A stretch of DNA of 64,000 bases. Source: Notamacropus eugenii. Taxonomy: Eukaryota; Chordata; Mammalia; Diprotodontia; Macropodidae. Below are positions 61,801-64,000 of the stretch, piece by piece. The stretch covers positions 436,921,377-436,985,376 of the forward strand of contig NC_092875.1 of NCBI RefSeq assembly GCF_028372415.1. The letters run 5' to 3'. Position 1 is the stretch's first letter; each line of letters starts with the position of its first letter. A program made the position numbers and the translations under genes. Below the pieces are notes generated by a model. That model had not been told where the DNA came from, searched no databases, and saw nothing but the letters and a program-made list of their open reading frames with translations.

Positions 61801-63907
61801 TTCCAAATTTGTTTTTAAAAAATCATTTAAACAAAATTTCAGTGAACATTTGTAGATGGTCTAGAACCAGTTAATTTTGAGTATCTGCTATCCCTTTTAG
61901 CCAGGAAAAAAGGATATTCAGGGCCGAGGACCATTTTATATTTTTGGTCATTGCAAGAGTTGCCATGGCCAAAAAATTTCACCATCAGGTGGCCAACCTT
62001 CTGGTGATTAGAAGTGACAATAATATCTGATATTTATCAGGAATCATTTCTTCCCCAGAAGAAATTTGAAGAGCATGCTGTTTCATTTTTTTTTTTTATC
62101 TCTCTTAGTACCTAATAGTGCATTATACACATAAGGCACTGAATAAAAATTTTTGAATGACTAGATCACATCAACCAAATAATAACAGAAGTAGTAGTTA
62201 TTCTCACATTTTAGGGTGGGAAACAAATTCAAATAATTTACTTATGAATGCAAATAGGAAGTAAGCAGTGAAACCAGCTAGGCCTGAAGGTCCATCCAGA
62301 AATAAAACTAAGCTATTTATTGGTTTTGCACTGACAAGTGTATGTGCCCATATCTAAATTTCTTGCTCTCTTTGCTTCAGATGATCCATTTATAAAGTAA
62401 TGATTATAAAATTCATATCCCCTTCATTACTACTTATTACAGTACAGGAATCACTTTTAAAGTTTTACAATACTAAGCTGAGTAAAATGGAATGGAATGG
62501 AACACAGTAACAACAAAAAAGCAATTCTAACAGATTTAGTGCTTAAATATAGAAAGGGAAAGAAAATATGTAAGTCCAGAAATACCTAAAGGTTTGCCTT
62601 TTAATTCCGGATGAGAGATCATTTCTACTTGTGCATAAAAGCAATCCAGATCCACGTGTACTATGACTCTGTAGGAGGCACTTTCTGCCGGCACAACTTG
62701 ACCATGAACTGCTGCACCACATGCAAAGGAATGCAAAATATTTTCAGACTCCTGACCCTAGGCTAACAGGGTAGGGTGGTGGTAAAAGATGGTGAATAAC
62801 AAAAGTGTGGTCTGCCAGGCTTAACAGTTTTGTCTTTCCCTGACTTACCCTATGAGCCAAGGTTTTAAGTTATAGTTTTCAGAATACTCCAATGGATTAA
62901 AAAAACAAAAAAGCAACTTTTACCTGACATCTATACAATTTAGCACAACTGCTTAATTCCGAAAAAGGGAAAAAAAATCATAAAACATAAATACCCTCCT
63001 GGAAGGAAGATGAAGTGATTTAGATAATTTCCACGGAACTAGGGGAACCTGATTCCTCACGCACTTCACTATACTCGGCCCACGTGGCTAACGTCAGGGT
63101 CCAAATGGCGGGGAACAAGAGCTGTGTGTTTTAGAGCTGAACATCCCCACGAGCAGACTTGAAAGCTCAGGCAAAGGGGCGATAAGGGCCCAGGAGAGGC
63201 CGCCCTGCCTGCCCCAAGCCACAACCCAGCCAGATCTCTCCAATCGCCAGGCCGTGGGTGGGGTGAAGCGGGCGGGGAAGGGCACCCCGCCCCGGGGCCA
63301 CAAGCCCTGCCCCTGCCTGCCCTGCCCCCGCAGGACCCATCTCATCATCCCTCCCCAGAGCCACGCGGGCAACAGACCAGCTCCCGCGTGGACCGGGGCG
63401 GGACGTCACAGCTGCTCAAACCTTGAACTTGGTGGGAGGGCCTTTCGTGTCTCGGATTTTTTTTTTTTATAAATAAGTTTAAAAAATGTTTTTGTTAATG
63501 CACCCTCGCTTGCCTAACACGTGGAGAAGTAAAAATACCCTCCACCCTCCACAGGACATCCCGGCAGCCCCTGGGGCTCACTCCAGCCCTCCTCTGGGCC
63601 AGAGCCGGGGGGTGGGCCCTGGGACCTCTCGGCGGAAGCCCTTCCCGGGGAGTCTGCCCTGGGGCGGGGCCGCGCCCTCCGCCCCCCGCCCCCCGCCCCC
63701 CGGCGGGCCGAGGCCCTTCCCCCTCTCCCCGCAGCCGCTCTCATTTCATTTACAAGGAGCGAGGCGGACGGCCTCCACGGGCCCCGTGGCGCTCTGAGAG
63801 CCTCCTGCCGCCCCTAAGAGCTGAGAGTCCATAGTGTCTTCCTCCTCGTCTTCTTCTTCGTCGTCCTCGTCCTCCTCTTCCTCCGGCTCCACCCCTAGCG
63901 TGTCCAT
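34026..63907 (-). CDS. POLI: POLI, DNA polymerase iota (whole gene model, 10 coding exons)
   Basis: Spliced CDS on the - strand: 63907-63754, 62711-62586, 59186-59022, 53215-53063, 47632-47396, 44447-44269, 40746-40655, 38489-38359, 36621-36416, 34847-34026; 2265 nt, 754 aa plus TAA (human long form 740 aa from memory). Every intron is GT-AG with matching phase. This nuclear Y-family polymerase inserts opposite damaged bases and is famously error-prone opposite template T. Catalytic DLD is at 72-74 and DE at 164-165. Tyr77, Gln97 and Leu100 correspond to human Tyr39, Gln59 and Leu62 (715-aa numbering), the residues that narrow the active site and favour Hoogsteen pairing. Little-finger region about 280-450; PIP-like KKGSIEFYL at 458-466; FF motif near 584-585 (REV1-binding type); ubiquitin-binding motifs near 535-559 and 718-742. 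It is convergent with STARD6. Nothing suggests loss of function. Confidence 0.97.
35165..35295 (-). mobile_element. MIR-type SINE fragment
   Basis: ATTTTATAGATAAGGAAACAGACC and AAGTGATTTGTTCAAAGTC are reversed MIR-like; it lies in POLI intron 9. Confidence 0.55.
36416..36621 (-). CDS. POLI: POLI coding exon 9 (residues 413-481), little finger end and PIP-like box
   Basis: Acceptor AATTCATTTAG, donor CGCACTTAT|GTAAGT, phase 0. It encodes [29 protein letters not shown] and then [11 protein letters not shown]. The last corresponds to the human PIP-box region KKGLIDYYLMP that binds PCNA; the Ile and the two aromatic positions are kept as I, F and Y. Confidence 0.96.
37040..37215 (+). mobile_element. 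MIR-type SINE fragment
   Basis: TTTAGTCACTTAGACTTTCTGAACCTCAGG, ATGATAATAACACTTGTGC, ATGGTTGTGAGAGTCCGAC show the MIR 3' half, in POLI intron 8. Confidence 0.65.
37495..37765 (-). mobile_element. MAR1/MIR-type CORE-SINE
   Basis: TACAACACTTAAGGCTTACAAAATGC, TTCAGGTAAGGAAACTAAG and GATTTGAACCCAGATTTCCTGACTG on the + strand form a nearly complete reversed copy in POLI intron 8. Confidence 0.75.
38359..38489 (-). CDS. POLI: POLI coding exon 8 (residues 369-413), little finger
   Basis: Acceptor CTTATTTTCAG, donor GGGACAG|GTATGG, phase 1. It encodes [20 protein letters not shown], then [18 protein letters not shown], matching the Y-family DNA-binding little finger of human POLI nearly residue for residue. 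Confidence 0.96.
40655..40746 (-). CDS. POLI: POLI coding exon 7 (residues 339-369), little finger
   Basis: A 92-base exon, acceptor TATTTTGGTAG, donor TTGAACAG|GTGATT, phase 2. It encodes [16 protein letters not shown], a KKKI stretch coded in a run of ten A, and [10 protein letters not shown]. It is too short for an ORF scan and was found by homology with the human protein and by phase. Confidence 0.95.
41155..41292 (+). mobile_element. MIR-type SINE fragment
   Basis: CTCCAACTGTGACTTCAGGAAAGC, TTTCAGTAAAATGAAGGTGATGG, GGGCTTCTGTGAATTAAGATAAC. Confidence 0.55.
41293..43100 (-). mobile_element. L2/CR1-clade LINE relic with nested insertions
   Basis: It opens with the reversed LINE 3' end (TTCAACAAATACTTAATAAA), runs through AGGTTTTTGAGCAGTAA, ATAGACCAGGCAAGGTGATC and GAGTCAATGAGATCACCAAG, then ATTGTTAAATGCAACAGTGAGGGC. 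The last corresponds, on the - strand, to the SAAFDTVDH block of L2-type reverse transcriptase, decayed. A MAR1-type SINE (41606-41830) and an L2 3' tail (about 42005-42105, opposite strand) interrupt it. Not coding. POLI intron 6. Confidence 0.72.
41606..41830 (-). mobile_element. MAR1/MIR-type CORE-SINE nested in LINE relic
   Basis: AAAGCCTTTACAGTTTATAAAAACAC, ATAATTCTGTGAGATAAGTGG, and AGTAAATGGCAGGTAGAGC, with the LINE sequence resuming after it. Confidence 0.62.
43640..43750 (-). mobile_element. CORE-SINE end fragment
   Basis: AGCTAACATTTACATAGTGC then CTAAGTGCTTTACAATTATTTCATTTGATG is the reversed 3' end of a MAR1-type SINE. Confidence 0.65.
44088..44135. mobile_element. 48-bp hAT remnant with perfect 8-bp target duplication
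   Basis: CAGGGATGGGGAACCTGTGG at one end and AGGTTTCCTACCTCTG at the other match the termini of the elements at 8612 and 22476. GGTTAACC lies immediately on each side (44080-44087 and 44136-44143), the 8-bp duplication expected of hAT transposition. It sits in POLI intron 6, about 130 bases downstream of the exon 6 donor. Confidence 0.85.
44269..44447 (-). CDS. POLI: POLI coding exon 6 (residues 279-338), thumb
   Basis: Acceptor TTGCTACCTAG, donor CCCCAG|GTGAAT, phase 0. It encodes [15 protein letters not shown], completing the thumb HhH motif, then [20 protein letters not shown] into the little finger. Confidence 0.97.
44752..45002 (-). mobile_element. SINE with RTE-type tail, reversed
   Basis: GTTGTTGTTCAGTCATTATG, ACAGGGTTTTCTTGGCAAAGATAC, ACTTGCCCAGGGTGCGTG and CTCAGGTCTTCTTGACTCCAGG, a nearly full reversed copy. 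Confidence 0.85.
45083..45280 (-). mobile_element. MIR-type SINE fragment
   Basis: GTATCTCATTTGATTTTCATAATAACCCTGGG marks the 3' part, reversed; the rest is diverged. Confidence 0.55.
45360..45510 (+). mobile_element. MIR SINE fragment
   Basis: CGGCATAGTGGAAAAGGACACTGG, AATTCCAGCCCTTCCACTTAGC, TCTATGGGTCTTAATTTTC. Confidence 0.65.
46073..46318 (+). mobile_element. SINE with RTE-type tail
   Basis: Head AGCTAGGAGGTGCAG, then GAGTTCAAATCTGGCCTCAG, CATCTGTAAAATGAGCTGGAG, CAGTATCTTTGCCAAGAAAAC and AGAGCTGGACATGACTGAAAATG. Some head sequence is rearranged or lost. Confidence 0.85.
46755..46850 (-). mobile_element. CORE-SINE/L2-type end fragment
   Basis: CACAATGCCTACTATGAGCC and CACTTTACAAATATTATCTCATTTGATCC on the + strand. 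Confidence 0.6.
47396..47632 (-). CDS. POLI: POLI coding exon 5 (residues 200-279), palm and thumb
   Basis: Acceptor TTGTTTTATAG, donor ATGCCTG|GTAAGA, phase 1. It encodes [17 protein letters not shown], then [20 protein letters not shown] (palm end) and the start of the helix-hairpin-helix thumb ([10 protein letters not shown]). Confidence 0.97.
47832..50640 (+). mobile_element. 5'-truncated L1 LINE in POLI intron 4, antisense to POLI
   Basis: It carries L1 ORF2 landmarks in order: CACTAGTATCAAAAATAAAAAAG, GCATCAGGAGCAGATGGATTTAC (the GADGF block), GAAAATTATAGATCAATTTC (ENYRSIS), GATCAGGGAGTGAAACAAGG (the Q-G reverse transcriptase block), then GGGGATGCCCATCCATTGGGG and an A-rich end after a (CA)n. 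Many stops and shifts break the reading frame, and the YADD active-site region near 48740-48770 is not recognisable. It is dead. 5' truncation is typical of L1. Confidence 0.88.
50551..50577. repeat. (CA)n microsatellite inside L1 3' UTR
   Basis: Thirteen CA units between TTTGGTTA and GGGAGAGAGG. Confidence 0.95.
51845..51972 (+). mobile_element. RTE-type tail fragment (SINE or LINE 3' end)
   Basis: CTGGAGAAGAAAATGGCATACC, CCAGTATCTTTGCCAAGAAAATC, AGAAAACACAACTGGACAACAACAA; no SINE head precedes it. Confidence 0.72.
53063..53215 (-). CDS. POLI: POLI coding exon 4 (residues 149-200), catalytic DE
   Basis: Acceptor TTTCCCTTTAG, donor AATCAGT|GTGAGT, phase 1. It encodes [18 protein letters not shown] with Asp164-Glu165, the second metal-binding pair of the palm, then VSGHVYNNQ. 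Confidence 0.97.
54545..54680 (-). mobile_element. MIR-type SINE fragment
   Basis: AGTGTAAGTGATTTCCTGTGGG and AGACCAGATTTAAACCCAGATTTTCC, reversed CORE-SINE head half, POLI intron 3. Confidence 0.55.
56370..56512 (+). mobile_element. L3/CR1 LINE 3' end
   Basis: AGTTGGATGGTCACTTGC, GATTGCACTAGATGGCC, ACTGAGGTCCCTTCCAACTC, ending in the ATTCTGTGATTCTGTGAT repeat, the CR1-clade tail signature. Confidence 0.82.
56740..57010 (-). mobile_element. L2-type LINE 3' fragment
   Basis: AACAAGCATTAAGTGTCTAATATTTG, TCAGGCACTGTGTTAAACC, TCTGCCCTCAAGGAATTCC, reversed LINE 3' end with its upstream UTR. Confidence 0.7.
57897..58051. mobile_element. second short hAT-type element with 8-bp target duplication
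   Basis: Ends CAGGCCTGCACAACCTGCA and AGTTGTGCAAGCCTG are inverted. Flanks TTCTAAAG (57889-57896) and CTCTAAAG (58052-58059) match at 7 of 8 bases. The interior is a partial palindrome (TAGAGGAAAATATCCTCTA). The family differs from the element at 8612. POLI intron 3. Confidence 0.8.
58879..58961. repeat. TACA-rich repeat with an internal tandem duplication
   Basis: ACATACATGTACATACATAT followed by ACATATAT occurs twice, about 35 bases apart. It starts about 60 bases past the POLI exon 3 donor. Confidence 0.85.
59022..59186 (-). CDS. POLI: POLI coding exon 3 (residues 94-149), fingers
   Basis: Acceptor TTCCCCATAG, donor GTTACAG|GTACAA, phase 1. It encodes [19 protein letters not shown] (with Gln97 and Leu100), the conserved [17 protein letters not shown], and [10 protein letters not shown]. 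Confidence 0.97.
60890..61145 (+). mobile_element. full-length MIR-type CORE-SINE
   Basis: CAGCTGGTGGCAGACTGG, GACCTGAATTCAAATCAAG, AATAGCTATGTAACCCTGGG, TGTTGTGAGGATCAAATGAAAG, CACAGTGTCTGGCACGTAGTGG. It is nearly complete, in POLI intron 2. Confidence 0.82.
61505..61615 (-). mobile_element. MIR-type SINE fragment
   Basis: AAGGAAGGTCACACAGCTAGTGAACGGCAGAG is the reversed CORE; little else is recognisable. Confidence 0.55.
62586..62711 (-). CDS. POLI: POLI coding exon 2 (residues 52-94), catalytic DLD
   Basis: Acceptor GGTGCAG|CAG (a NAGNAG tandem), donor CCTTTAG|GTATTT, phase 1. It encodes [19 protein letters not shown] with the first metal-binding aspartates (Asp72, Asp74) and the Tyr77 steric position, then PELKGKPLG. 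Confidence 0.96.
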
Positions 63908-64000
63908 TCCGCGGCGGCCAACCGCAGCTTCGCCTTCCTGTCGCCTCCGCCCCCGTCGCCCCGGGAAACGGCGGGCTCACAGGTCCCGCCCCTTCGGGGC
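63100..64000. promoter_or_regulatory. POLI: CpG island spanning POLI exon 1 and 5' flank
   Basis: G+C and CpG content rise sharply from about 63100 to the window end, unlike the AT-rich remainder. Visible sites include a GC box (GGGGCGGG on the - strand near 63984-63993), a CRE-like GACGTCAC at 63402-63409, and an E-box CACGTG at 63081-63086 at its edge. No TATA box is obvious. This fits a housekeeping-type POLI promoter with the start site between the ATG and, or just beyond, the window end. In human an oppositely oriented neighbour (MBD2) lies further out, but it is not visible here. Confidence 0.8.
63754..63907 (-). CDS. POLI: POLI coding exon 1 (residues 1-52)
   Basis: ATG at 63907-63905 with G at -3 and G at +4. 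The exon encodes [11 protein letters not shown], a run of about 15 Glu/Asp and a second in-frame ATG at codon 26 (63832-63830), the counterpart of the human 715-aa start. Donor CTCCTT|GTAAAT, phase 1. It is the only GT between codon 38 and the frame's stop that leaves phase 1, as exon 2 needs. It lies 13 codons beyond where the human exon ends, so residues 39-51 are extra. The donor lacks G at +5, so it is moderate rather than strong. Confidence 0.88.

Noticed and set aside
63094-63797. Several Pro/Arg/Gly-rich frames in the CpG island
   Set aside because: High GC removes stop codons in all frames; none shows homology, and one overlaps POLI exon 1 antisense.
63750-63980. 76-residue frame on the - strand overlapping POLI exon 1
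   Set aside because: It is out of frame with the POLI start, which matches the human N-terminus and gives the correct splice phase.

Overview
This window is nuclear DNA from a mammal, almost certainly a marsupial. The protein sequences are therian. The interspersed repeats are the marsupial mix: CORE-SINEs of the MAR1/MIR type, SINEs with the WSINE1-like head beginning GGGCAGCTAGGTGG, SINE tails that look like RTE (BovB-type) 3' ends, L1, L2/L3 and short hAT elements. No bacterial, plasmid, phage or CRISPR feature is present. The species cannot be fixed from the sequence alone.

Two genes are complete, and both can be followed exon by exon with matching splice phases. STARD6 lies on the + strand: six coding exons from 3315 to 27924 encode 226 aa, a START-domain-only lipid carrier. 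POLI lies on the - strand: ten coding exons from 63907 down to 34026 encode 754 aa of DNA polymerase iota, a Y-family translesion polymerase with its catalytic acidic residues, PIP-like motif, FF motif and two ubiquitin-binding motifs. The genes converge tail to tail, with 6.1 kb between their stop codons. This matches the human 18q21 order as I remember it. POLI starts in a CpG island that fills the last ~0.9 kb of the window.

Layout: 1-3310 is upstream of STARD6 and holds a TTCC microsatellite and old L2 and SINE pieces. 3405-27722 is the STARD6 introns; the 15.5 kb second intron carries most repeats, including an L1 relic, a 7SL RNA retropseudogene and a hairpin-forming hAT element. 27925-34025 is the AT-rich convergent intergenic region with both 3' UTRs. 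34848-63753 is the POLI introns, with a 2.8 kb L1 piece antisense to POLI in intron 4, an L2 relic with nested insertions in intron 6, and two hAT-type elements with target duplications. 63100-64000 is the CpG island with POLI exon 1.

The two genes have no obvious shared biochemistry; their adjacency is conserved synteny. I found no convincing new biological system. The points most worth a second look are an apparent downstream shift of the POLI exon 1 donor that adds 13 residues, a single SINE head joined to several different tails within one window, SINE tails that seeded microsatellites, and small transposon insertions whose boundaries can be read to the base. Comparisons with human proteins are from memory, not from a search.
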